From: CAVVIH01 sp963748295
GTDB taxonomy: Bacteria > Acidobacteriota > Vicinamibacteria > Vicinamibacterales > 2-12-FULL-66-21
Assembly (NCBI GenBank): GCA_963748295.1
Contig: CAVVIH010000004.1
Span: 1 to 64,000, forward strand
Reading direction: 5' to 3'
DNA length: 64,000 nucleotides
Of the stretch, positions 53,050-60,959 are shown piece after piece. A program made the position numbers and the translations under genes. Under the pieces are notes generated by a model. The model saw nothing but the letters and a program-made list of their open reading frames with translations, had not been told where the DNA came from and did not search any database. Position 1 is the first letter of the stretch. Each line of letters starts with the position of its first letter.

Positions 53050-54336
53050 TCAAGGCAGGTGCCGGGCCAGCTCTCCAGCCCGCAGCTCCCGCTCCACCTG
53101 CAACTCCACCTTCGTGATGTCAGGGCGGAAGAACAGCGCCACGGTCCAGTCGAGGACGATGCGCAGGCGTCGATCCCATCGAGGCATCTGGAACAAGTAG
53201 TACGTGCGGCGGACCCACCAGGCAGGAAAGCCGGTCAGACGAAACCCAAAAACAGTAGCGACAGCGCGCGTGTGGCCGAGCGAGGCCATCGTGCCGAGCG
53301 ATCGAAAGAGAAACGGCGACGGTGCGCGGCCGTCGACCACCGCCTGCACGTTGCGCGCGAGCTGGCGCCCCTCGCGGAGCGTGTGCTGTGCGAGCGCGGG
53401 ATAGGGCCGCCCATCGGGTCCGGGGATCGTCGCGCAATCGCCCAGCGCCCACACGTTCGGGTGGCTGCGGCTCCGCATCGTCTCGTCGACCGCTATCCTT
53501 CCGCGCTGATCGTGCATGACGGGAATTGCGCTCGCGACGGCGTTCGGCACGATGCCTGCCGCGAGCACGATCGTCCCGGACTCGAGCGTCTCATTGGACA
53601 GTTGCACACGCCCAGGCTCGATCGAGCGGACCGGCGTCGCCACACGGATATCGGCGCCGCGCCGTTGCAGGACGCGCATCGCGACGGCCCCTAACTTCTC
53701 ATCGATCTCCGGCAGGATGCGCGGACCGGCCTCGAACAGCCGGAATTTCATCTCCTCTCGCCGGATCCGCGGATAGAACCGCAGCACATCGTCGGCAAAC
53801 GCGCTCAGCTCGCCGAGCAGCTCGACGCCGACGAGGCCGCCGCCGATGACGACGATTGTCAGGCAGCCCGCTCGTCTCGTCGAATCGGCCGCCGCGTCGG
53901 CCAGCTCGAGCTGTTCGATCACATGATTCCTCAGCACGAGCGCATCCGCCATCGTCTTGAACGTGAACGCGTGGTGCGAGCCGGGAATCAGCTGCAGGTT
54001 GGTGGACGCGCCGAGCGCGACGACGAGGTGGTCGTAGGGCAGGTCGAATCCTGAGCCGGCGGCGTCGATGGCACGGACAACCTGACGGCCCACGTCGACG
54101 CGTTCGACGGTCGCTTGAATGAAACGCGCCCATCGCAGCGCGGCGCGGATAGGTTGCGCGCAGTGGCGCAGCTCCAGCCTGCCGGTGCAGGCCTCGAAGA
54201 GCAGGGGAGTCATCACGAAGAAGTTCTCCCGGCTCACGAGGGTCAGCTCGACGTCCGCGCGCGCGCGCAGCCGCCGCTCCAGATGCCGCACGGTCGCGAC
54301 GCCGCCGAATCCGCCGCCGAGCACCACGATTCGCAT
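53050..54336 (-). CDS. NAD(P)/FAD-dependent oxidoreductase, NDH-2 type
   Basis: A 428-residue flavoprotein that would pass electrons from NADH to the quinone pool. I start at the ATG at 54336 (MRIVVLGGGFGGVATVRHLE), the FAD-binding GxGxxG motif. The NADH-binding motif is CLTIVVIGGGLVGVELLGEL, and the FAD pocket near the end is NVWALGDCATIPGPDGRPYP. The C-terminal helices (RRTYYLFQMPRWDRRLRIVL, DWTVALFFRPDITKV) form the membrane-binding part. The last ~105 nt of the gene are duplicated as a fragment at 33249-33353. Repeat C copy 2 lies 19 bp upstream. Confidence 0.9.
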   Translation of the reverse strand: MRIVVLGGGFGGVATVRHLERRLRARADVELTLVSRENFFVMTPLLFEACTGRLELRHCAQPIRAALRWARFIQATVERVDVGRQVVRAIDAAGSGFDLPYDHLVVALGASTNLQLIPGSHHAFTFKTMADALVLRNHVIEQLELADAAADSTRRAGCLTIVVIGGGLVGVELLGELSAFADDVLRFYPRIRREEMKFRLFEAGPRILPEIDEKLGAVAMRVLQRRGADIRVATPVRSIEPGRVQLSNETLESGTIVLAAGIVPNAVASAIPVMHDQRGRIAVDETMRSRSHPNVWALGDCATIPGPDGRPYPALAQHTLREGRQLARNVQAVVDGRAPSPFLFRSLGTMASLGHTRAVATVFGFRLTGFPAWWVRRTYYLFQMPRWDRRLRIVLDWTVALFFRPDITKVELQVERELRAGELARHLP

Positions 54337-54354
54337 CGCCACTTCGAGTATGCC

Positions 54355-54410
54355 ATTACAATGGGCCGCAGCTGTTTTCCATTCCGATCGGGAACGGAGA
54401 TTCATGATGC
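54355..54410 (+). repeat. Dispersed leader repeat C, copy 2
   Basis: This copy aligns to 39534-39589 (about 48 of 56 positions identical) and ends at GGAACGGAGATTC-ATG, the start of a small gene on the plus strand. It also falls in the upstream region of the leftward NDH-2 gene, so it could contain promoter or regulatory elements for both. Confidence 0.6.
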
Positions 54411-54730
54411 CGCGTGAAGCCAGGTTGTTCGATTCCGCCAATGGCTCCCCAATCAGGGCACTCTCCAGGCTGCAGGGCAACATTCCACCGAACTGGATCG
54501 GACGCGCCCGGCGCTCGCGCAAGGACCTCGAGCCCGATCTCGTCGCCGCGATGAACAAGGTGCGGAAGTTGCGGAAGAACCGGCCGAAAGCGCAGGCCAC
54601 GATTAAAGCCGCCGAACACGAGCTGAGGCTCTTGCTGAAAGAGTGGGAGGTCAGGTACAGGAAGGAAACCTTCTACAACGGTTTGCGCGCGCTGCTGGAG
54701 ATCAGCCGGAATGGTGAGACCAGACGCTGA
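54404..54730 (+). CDS. Small basic helical protein, hypothetical
   Basis: A 108-residue protein beginning at the ATG at 54404, right after the repeat C leader and its GGAG. The N-terminus (MMPREARLFDSANGSPIRAL) is followed by RLQGNIPPNWIGRARRSRKD and a Lys/Arg-rich helical region (AMNKVRKLRKNRPKAQATIK, AAEHELRLLLKEWEVRYRKE). It is soluble and strongly basic, perhaps nucleic-acid binding. No family is recognised. Confidence 0.6.
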   Translation: MMPREARLFDSANGSPIRALSRLQGNIPPNWIGRARRSRKDLEPDLVAAMNKVRKLRKNRPKAQATIKAAEHELRLLLKEWEVRYRKETFYNGLRALLEISRNGETRR

Positions 54731-54895
54731 CCTGCGCGCTCGCTAACCCACGCCCCGCCGTCTGATCGCCCCCTCCCGAAATCCCCGTGATCGATTTCCC
54801 ACCCCTTTTGCGCCCGTAGGACCGAGGCAGCAAAAAACAGCAACGTCGGACCCCGAGAAAGGAGGCGTTGCAGCACACGCAAAAGGAGATTCGTC

Positions 54896-55721
54896 ATGAA
54901 GCGCTTCGCACACGGGCTCGTCGTTCTTGGAATGCTGGGGGCCACCACCACCGGCGCACAGCGGGCGACCGGACAGGGACAAGAAGGAAGTCAGGCAAAA
55001 ATCGACAAGGACGCGCCAGGCATCATCGCGGTCCTATCCACAGAGAACAACTGCTTTACTTCAGGCAGCGGACTGACGTTCCTGAAGGTCTGCATCACGG
55101 AGAACGGCAACATCTCGTGGCTCGAGTCGCCGGCAGGCGCACGTCACATCAGTACCACGCGAAGGCTATGCGGTGTGCACTTACGACGCGGTGAATACGG
55201 TGCACGGCTTCGACGTGAACATTGCGGCGGAGGGCTGGGGCCCTTCGATCGTGTCCGACAACAAGAGAATCATCACGCGCACGTCGCTCGATGGGCTGAT
55301 CGAGTTGAAACAGACCTTTACGGTCGTGCCGGCCGAACGCGGCGTCGACGTGAAGATGGAAGTGAAGAATCTTTCGCCCGTCACGTTGCTGGGGCTTCAG
55401 GTGGCGCGGTCCTTCGATGGCGACATCGACGGCCAAGTGGCGAATGAATACTCGCATACCGGCGAAACGATCTGGGGGCAGGAGTCCAGAGGCCTGTTGC
55501 TGACCACCTCCCCACTGGTGAACGCCTACACCCATCTCGTCAGCGCGCCGTATAGCGACTGGGATCCGGTCGGCAGCTCGAAGCAATTGGCACGCGGGTG
55601 CGAGGTCGCCCTGGCACCTTCAGGCGCGACCGGCGATTACGTCGGCGGGCTGATTGCGGCGCTCGGCGCCGTCAAGCCAGGCAAGAGCAAGTCCGTGACT
55701 CTCCATTACAAGCGGTTCTGA
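54896..55721 (+). CDS. Secreted hypothetical protein (one frameshift)
   Basis: ATG 54896 (AAAAGGAG upstream) starts a signal peptide (RFAHGLVVLGMLGATTTGAQ). The mature part reads DKDAPGIIAVLSTENNCFTS and VCITENGNISWLESPAGARH. Near 55155 the sense changes frame (EGYAVCTYDAVNTVHGFDVN) and continues as a beta-rich domain (SLDGLIELKQTFTVVPAERG, VDVKMEVKNLSPVTLLGLQV) to TGA at 55721. Joined length is about 275 residues. No named family is recognised; export and beta content suggest an extracellular binding protein. Confidence 0.65.
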
Positions 55722-55795
55722 CTCGCTACGGCACGTCGCACCCAGCCGGCTCACCGCCGGCTGGTTCGTTGTACGGGACCTGGAAAAACTCGTCG

Positions 55796-56245
55796 CTACG
55801 TCGCGCTGCCCGTGGCGGACCGCATCGTCTCGGACACTTCGGTCAGGATGACTCGCCACGCTTCGCGCGCGGCGGCGTCGTAATCGGGACCAAGCGCCTG
55901 GGCGAACGTCCAGGAGAGCGCCACCATCAGCGTCTCGTAATCGCCAGGCTTGACGCCGTAGCCGGCATGCTGGCGTCCGAGCTCGCGCAGGCGCTCGCGC
56001 ATGCCGTCGAAGTTGTCGAGCGACGAGACGATGGATTCGAGCATGGTCATGAGCTTCCGGCCCTGCGCGGCGAGATCGTTGTGGAACAGCCGGCGGGCTT
56101 CGGGCGCCAGTTCGAACAGCTTGCCGTAGAAGAGCAGCGACACCGGACCTGCCTGGTCGCGGATCGACTCGAACGTCTCGCGGACGACCCTGCGCTGGTA
56201 TGCCTGCATCCCGGCGATCCCCGAGGGCACAGTTCGATCGGTCAT
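55796..56245 (-). CDS. Bacterial single-domain globin
   Basis: A 149-residue globin starting at the ATG at 56245, four bases after the kinase stop, with GGAGAAG upstream inside the kinase 3' end. Helix text includes VSLLFYGKLFELAPEARRLF, and the proximal-His element LGRQHAGYGVKPGDYETLMV is canonical, as is ALSWTFAQALGPDYDAAARE. It is probably co-transcribed with the upstream kinase and sigma genes (59.6-56.2 kb), an unusual pairing that hints at oxygen or NO sensing or handling by that module. Confidence 0.88.
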   Translation of the reverse strand: MTDRTVPSGIAGMQAYQRRVVRETFESIRDQAGPVSLLFYGKLFELAPEARRLFHNDLAAQGRKLMTMLESIVSSLDNFDGMRERLRELGRQHAGYGVKPGDYETLMVALSWTFAQALGPDYDAAAREAWRVILTEVSETMRSATGSAT

Positions 56246-56249
56246 GCGA

Positions 56250-58994
56250 TCACCGCTTCTCCAATTCCGCAAGCGTCGTTTCGACTTCGTGCATCTCGCG
56301 CCGGTGGGGCGTAGCGAACTCCGGCTTCCCCTGCGCGGCATGCCAGGCGTCCGCGGCGCGCTGGAGCCACGACTTCGCGAGCTCCAGATCGCCCGGCTTG
56401 CGCGAGGGGCTTCGATAGAGCGCGGCATACGTCAGGCCCATCGCCGACAGGCCGCGCGGAGCCGCGTGGGCGCCCGACGCTTTGGGAGGCGGATTCTCCG
56501 ACAGCTTCAGCGTCCGCTCGGCGAACGACACGGCGTCGGCTCGCAGCCCGCGTGCCACCGCATTCACGGCAAGCTTCTGGTTCGCGCGCAGCACCATCAC
56601 GTATACCGAGGCATGCCCGGATTTGAGGCCGGGCTCGGCAATCGCGACGGTCGTCAGATACGCGTCGCGCGCGGCGTCGAGTTGTCCACCGGACGCGAGC
56701 GTGTCGCCCAGGTGCAGGTTGATCAGCGCGCGATAGATGAGCAGCGACAGGTTCGTCGGGCTGGTCTCGAGCGCCTTGTCGAGGACACGCAGCGACTCCC
56801 GCTGCACCGCTATTTTTTCAGCCGGGTCCTTGTCGTCCATGACGGTCTCGACGCGGCTGAGGACGATGCCGTAGTCGAGAGCGCCGCGGAAATTCGCCGG
56901 ATCGGATTCGTAGAGGCGCTTGCCCACACCGGCGGCCTGTCGATATGCGGCAAGTGCGCCCACTCGATCGCCCAGGCTTGGCAGATCGGGATTGCCGAGC
57001 ACGTCGGCGACATGTCCGTACGCGAGCATCAGGTTCCGGTTCCACGCCATGTTCTGCGGCTGGGCTCCGACGAGTGTTTCCATCATCGCGGTGACGCGCC
57101 GGAAGTTCGCGAGCGCTTCGTCGAGTCGTCCCATCATCGACTCGCTCATGCCGAGCGCCGCATACGCCGATGCGAGGCTCTGGGTCGTGGCCGGGTCCTT
57201 TGCCCCGACCAAGGTGTAGAGACGAATCGATTCGACGGCGCCCTCGGACGCGCCGCGAGAGTCGCCCATGTTGCGCTTCGTCGTGCTCGCGCCGAGGTAC
57301 GCGGCCGCCAGCGCGCCGCGAAACGAGGCATCGTTCGTCTCGCCGTTCGCGGAGCCGAGGCGAATCGCCTCCTCGTAGGTTCGGAGCGCATCGGCGAGTT
57401 TTCCGCCCGAGGCCTGGATCGACGCGATCCGGTTGCGAAGGACGATCTGCTCGGCGCGCGCCTCGATATCGCCAGGCAATTTGCGCAAGGCGCTCTCGAG
57501 AAGCGGCACGGCCTTCTGGTAATCGGCGAGCGCCGCCGGCAAATCACCGAGGTTCGCGGAGCCCTCGTTGCCGCGCACGTCACCCAGTTGCCGATACGCC
57601 TTGGCCAGATCTTTCTCCGCGTGCGGATCTCCTCGCGCGGACTCGACGAGCGAGTCGAGATACTGCACGCCGGTCTCCACCACGATCTGGCGCGCCTTCG
57701 TCGAGCCGGGCAGATCGTCGATGGCGTCGTGCAGATCGAACACGAGCTTGTTGGCCAGCGTGCGAATCTGCTGCGAACGCTGGGTCGCGATCCGTGCCTG
57801 ATACAACGAGACGCCAAGCCCGGCGATGATGGCGATGCAGACGCACGCAGCGGCAATCATCGGCGCCCGATGCCGCCGGACGAACTTCATGCTGCGGTAG
57901 GTCCACGTCTGCGCGTGCGCTCTCAGCGGCTCGTTGTCGAGGTGACGCCGCAGATCCTCGGCGAACTGCGCCGCCGATTCGTAGCGTCGCTGCGGCTCCG
58001 GTTCCAGCGCGCGCAGGAGGATGTTGTCCAGGTCACCCGCAAGCTGACGTGCGATGCGCCGATCGCCAGCCACGCGGCTCGGCGGCGGCACCGGCGTGTC
58101 GAGCGCCTTGTGAATGGCGAGCAGCGGCATGCCGTCGAACTTGCGCGGACACCTGCCGGTCAGCAGTTCATAAAGCACCGCGCCGAGCGAGTAGACGTCC
58201 GACGAGATCGTCGCCGCTTCGCCGCGCAGCTGCTCCGGGCTGGCGTAGCTCGGCGTCATCGGCGGCGACTGCGTGTCGGTGCTCGAAAAGCTCTCGCCGA
58301 CGAGCAGCTTGCAGATGCCGAAATCGAGGAGCTTGGGCACGCCCTGCTGATTGACGACGATGTTGCCCGGCTTCAGATCGCGATGGACGATGAAGTTGCG
58401 GTGAGCGAAGTCGACGGCGGAGCAGACGTCCATGAACATGCGCAGCCGGACGGCAACCCCCACCGCATGCTGAGCCGCGTATGCCGTAATCCACGGACCG
58501 TCGATGTACTCCATCACGATGTATGGCAGCCCCTCGTCCGTCGTGCCGCCATCGAGCAGATGACTGATATTCGGATGCTGGAGGCGCGCGAGCGTCTGCC
58601 GCTCGCGGCGGAAGCGCGCGAGGACGAACTCGGTGTCCATTCCCGGACGAACGAGCTTGATCGCGACGGTTGCCTGATAGAGGTTGTCGTCCCGTTCGGC
58701 GAGGAAGACGGTGCCCATGCCGCCGCGGCCGAGCTCCCGAATCAGTCGGTACGGTCCGATGCGGGTGCCGGTGACCTCGGTCGTTCGATGAAAGGACTCG
58801 ACCGCATCGCGGATGCGCTGCTGGACGAATCCGCCGGGCGCGGCACGATGGCTGGCAAGCAGCGACTGCACCTCGCGCCGGACTTCCTCGTCCGCGCCGG
58901 CCGCTCGATCGATGAGCATCGTCCGTTGACCGGTCGGCGTGGCGAGCGCCTGCTCGAAGATGTCGCCGACCGCCTGCCAGCGCTCAGGATTCAC
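56250..58994 (-). CDS. Ser/Thr protein kinase with transmembrane helix and TPR-rich C-terminus
   Basis: A 914-residue Hanks-type kinase. The GRGGMGTVF loop (89-97), Lys113, HRDLKPGNI (204-212) and DFG (224-226) are intact, as is the activation-loop TPSYASPEQ. A transmembrane helix lies near residues 375-400 (IAAACVCIAIIAGLGVSLYQ). The long extracytoplasmic part is helical and TPR-like (ARQIVVETGVQYLDSLVESA, AYRQLGDVRGNEGSANLGDL, ALDKALETSPTNLSLLIYRA). Its start overlaps the end of the ECF sigma gene by 11 bp and its end is 4 bp from the globin gene, so all three form an operon. Confidence 0.93.
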   Translation of the reverse strand: MNPERWQAVGDIFEQALATPTGQRTMLIDRAAGADEEVRREVQSLLASHRAAPGGFVQQRIRDAVESFHRTTEVTGTRIGPYRLIRELGRGGMGTVFLAERDDNLYQATVAIKLVRPGMDTEFVLARFRRERQTLARLQHPNISHLLDGGTTDEGLPYIVMEYIDGPWITAYAAQHAVGVAVRLRMFMDVCSAVDFAHRNFIVHRDLKPGNIVVNQQGVPKLLDFGICKLLVGESFSSTDTQSPPMTPSYASPEQLRGEAATISSDVYSLGAVLYELLTGRCPRKFDGMPLLAIHKALDTPVPPPSRVAGDRRIARQLAGDLDNILLRALEPEPQRRYESAAQFAEDLRRHLDNEPLRAHAQTWTYRSMKFVRRHRAPMIAAACVCIAIIAGLGVSLYQARIATQRSQQIRTLANKLVFDLHDAIDDLPGSTKARQIVVETGVQYLDSLVESARGDPHAEKDLAKAYRQLGDVRGNEGSANLGDLPAALADYQKAVPLLESALRKLPGDIEARAEQIVLRNRIASIQASGGKLADALRTYEEAIRLGSANGETNDASFRGALAAAYLGASTTKRNMGDSRGASEGAVESIRLYTLVGAKDPATTQSLASAYAALGMSESMMGRLDEALANFRRVTAMMETLVGAQPQNMAWNRNLMLAYGHVADVLGNPDLPSLGDRVGALAAYRQAAGVGKRLYESDPANFRGALDYGIVLSRVETVMDDKDPAEKIAVQRESLRVLDKALETSPTNLSLLIYRALINLHLGDTLASGGQLDAARDAYLTTVAIAEPGLKSGHASVYVMVLRANQKLAVNAVARGLRADAVSFAERTLKLSENPPPKASGAHAAPRGLSAMGLTYAALYRSPSRKPGDLELAKSWLQRAADAWHAAQGKPEFATPHRREMHEVETTLAELEKR

Positions 58995-59559
58995 TGTTGC
59001 CCTGCGACAGCTCGCGATGGAGCCAGGCCTCCGCCAACCGCTGCTCGCGGCCGATGGTGCCGATGGACAGGTTCAGCGCGCGGGCCGTCTCCTCGACGCT
59101 CAGGCCGCCGAAGAATCTCAGCTCGATCACCTTGCACTTGCGCTCGTCGACTTTCGCCAACGCGGTCAGCGCGTCGTCGAGCGCGACCATGTCGTCGGAC
59201 TTCATCGGCGAACCGACGACGACCTCGTCCAGCGAGACCGGCGCGAGACCGCTGCCACGTTTCTGGCTGCGATGCTTGCGGGCATGATCGACGAGGATCT
59301 GCCGCATGAGGTGGGCGGCCACGCCGAAGAAGTGGGAACGGGATTCCCAGTCGGGCATGTCCTGCGCGACGAGTCTGAGGTAGGCCTCGTGCACGAGGAC
59401 CGTGGGCTGCAGCGTCGCCGCCGCACTCTCATCGCGCAGATAGTGTGCGGCCAGCCGGCGGAGCTCGTCATAGACGATCGGAATCAGGCGGTCGATCGCC
59501 TCCGCATCGCCATTCTTGAGGTCCGCGAGCAGCAACGTGACCTGCGCTGCCGGATTCAT
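58984..59559 (-). CDS. ECF-type RNA polymerase sigma factor (TIGR02999-like)
   Basis: A 191-residue sigma factor starting at the ATG at 59559 with GGAG upstream. Region 2 is IDRLIPIVYDELRRLAAHYL, TVLVHEAYLRLV and FFGVAAHLMRQILVDHARKH. Region 4 is VIELRFFGGLSVEETARALN followed by LSIGTIGREQRLAEAWLHRE. It is the third sigma of this type in the window and the only one arranged in series with its kinase. Coupling of stop and start suggests equimolar production. Confidence 0.93.
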   Translation of the reverse strand: MNPAAQVTLLLADLKNGDAEAIDRLIPIVYDELRRLAAHYLRDESAAATLQPTVLVHEAYLRLVAQDMPDWESRSHFFGVAAHLMRQILVDHARKHRSQKRGSGLAPVSLDEVVVGSPMKSDDMVALDDALTALAKVDERKCKVIELRFFGGLSVEETARALNLSIGTIGREQRLAEAWLHRELSQGNSES

Positions 59560-59658
59560 CGATAGCTCCAGGCTGAGATTGGGCGCCCGAAGTGTAGCAG
59601 ATATGGCCCCGGCCTTTTCGCCGCGTGGCTCGTCTACATCTGAAGAAAGGGGCCGCTG

Positions 59659-60216
59659 ATGAAAGCGTTCACCGCCACAAATGTGATGGCCATTCTCGTA
59701 TTGGCCATCATGCCATCTCCTGCGCACGCGCAGGACGCGCGTGTTGTTCCCGCACCCGACGGCACGGGCCCGCCGGTCATCGAAGTAACACCGTTTGTCT
59801 CGCTCGATTCGCGCGGGTCAATTCCGATCGGCGCGGCGGTCACCTTTCCGCTGAACCCGGCTTTCGGCATCGAGACAGAGGTTGGCTATCGCCGGGCCGA
59901 GGGGCAGTTGAACGCACTCAGCTCGAGCGCGAGTGTGCTGTATTTCCTCCCCCGAATCGGCCGAACCACTCCGTATCTCGCGGGTGGAATTGGTCTCGCG
60001 CAGTACGGTGCGCCGATCGTGTCGCGTGAAGGCTCCGTCATCGGCACGCAGTCCAGGGTCGCGTTCGAAGTCAATGCCGGAGGCGGCCTCAAGATCCCGG
60101 TGGACGAGACCTGGGATATGCGAACCGACGCGCGCTGGTTCAAATCCTTCGGTCGAAACGCGTCAGAACACTGGCGGGTGTCCCACGGCGTGTCGTTCGA
60201 CGTGGGCAGGCGGTGA
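59659..60216 (+). CDS. Small outer-membrane beta-barrel protein
   Basis: A 185-residue exported protein with a signal peptide (VMAILVLAIMPSPAHAQDAR). Alternating hydrophobic strands and tight turns (VIEVTPFVSLDSRGSIPIGA, FGIETEVGYRRAEGQLNALS, TPYLAGGIGLAQYGAPIVS, EHWRVSHGVSFDVGRR) indicate an OmpA/OmpW-like eight-stranded barrel. The start ATG at 59659 has GAAAGG upstream. It diverges from the ECF sigma gene by 99 bp and could be one of its targets. The ligand is unknown. Confidence 0.8.
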   Translation: MKAFTATNVMAILVLAIMPSPAHAQDARVVPAPDGTGPPVIEVTPFVSLDSRGSIPIGAAVTFPLNPAFGIETEVGYRRAEGQLNALSSSASVLYFLPRIGRTTPYLAGGIGLAQYGAPIVSREGSVIGTQSRVAFEVNAGGGLKIPVDETWDMRTDARWFKSFGRNASEHWRVSHGVSFDVGRR

Positions 60217-60229
60217 GGCACGGCGACAT

Positions 60230-60874
60230 CTAACCGCGCCGCGTCTCCATCACCCACACGACGGCGTCGGCACCGCCGACTGCTTCCCAGCGCGCACGGC
60301 GGAGTGGTTGGCGTGCGCGTTCGGCGGCGCCGGGAAACAGCTGGCGCACTTCGTCGGGGAACACCGGGAAGGGCGGACCGCTTCTTCGCGCGGCGTCGTA
60401 CTCGATGGTGACGAGCAGCAGCACACCGCCCGGGGCCAGGCGACTCCTCAAGTGCTGCGCATACCGCTGTCGGTCGTGATCCGGCAACGCGACGAGACCG
60501 CCGCGGTCCAGCGCTGCCGCGTATGTGCCGTGGAGATCGAAGAAGTCACCCTGCAGAATCGTGACGCCACCGCCTTGCCAGCGCACGAACGGGCCGGCAG
60601 CCGCGCGGTCAGCGGCGATCTGCTGCTCGGCGAAAAACGCCTCGCAGGCGATCGGCGAGATCTCGACGCCGACGACGTGGAATCCGCGCGCGGCCAGCCA
60701 CGCCATGTCGGGCGACTTTCCCGACATCGGCACCAGCACCTCGCTGCCTGGCGGGATCTCGAGTTGCGGCCAATGCGCGGCGAGCAGGCGGCCGCGTTCG
60801 GCGGCGGTGAATTCCCCTCCACCGTCCTCCCAACTGGAGTGCCAGAACTCAGGGCCGTACTTCGAATCAGGAAT
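60230..60874 (-). CDS. Thiopurine S-methyltransferase (TPMT)-like methyltransferase, start uncertain
   Basis: A SAM-dependent methyltransferase of about 214 residues. The TPMT features are EFWHSSWEDGGGEFTAAERG, VLVPMSGKSPDMAWLAARG, HVVGVEISPIACEAFFAEQQ, LQGDFFDLHG and APGGVLLLVTIEY. The coding frame extends well upstream of the first ATG (60739) and contains the WHxxW element, so the start lies further up. The best-placed candidate is ATT at 60874 (IPDSKYGPEF), preceded by AAGGA; no ATG, GTG or TTG fits. It may therefore use a rare start or have lost one by indel. It diverges from the sulfotransferase-like gene. Confidence 0.78.
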   Translation of the reverse strand: MPDSKYGPEFWHSSWEDGGGEFTAAERGRLLAAHWPQLEIPPGSEVLVPMSGKSPDMAWLAARGFHVVGVEISPIACEAFFAEQQIAADRAAAGPFVRWQGGGVTILQGDFFDLHGTYAAALDRGGLVALPDHDRQRYAQHLRSRLAPGGVLLLVTIEYDAARRSGPPFPVFPDEVRQLFPGAAERARQPLRRARWEAVGGADAVVWVMETRRG

Positions 60875-60887
60875 ACGGATTTCCTTC

Positions 60888-60924
60888 GTAACGCACGCGA
60901 CAGCGTTACGTTAGCATCTAACGC
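60888..60924. promoter_or_regulatory. Repeated TAACGC half-sites between the divergent TPMT-like and sulfotransferase-like genes
   Basis: GTAACGC (60888-60894) and GCGTTAC (60903-60909) form a 7-bp inverted repeat, and TAACGC recurs at 60919-60924. GTTAG-CAT-CTAAC adds a smaller palindrome. The cluster sits in the 85-bp divergent promoter region and is a candidate operator. Confidence 0.45.
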
Positions 60925-60959
60925 GACCGCCGGCTCACGGTGACAGTCCTGGAGGCTTG

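Noticed and set aside
56244..59309. Very long plus-strand open frame (1021 codons)
   Set aside because: It lies antisense to the third kinase and sigma genes, whose motifs are intact; its own translation is Arg/Ala-rich low-sense text.
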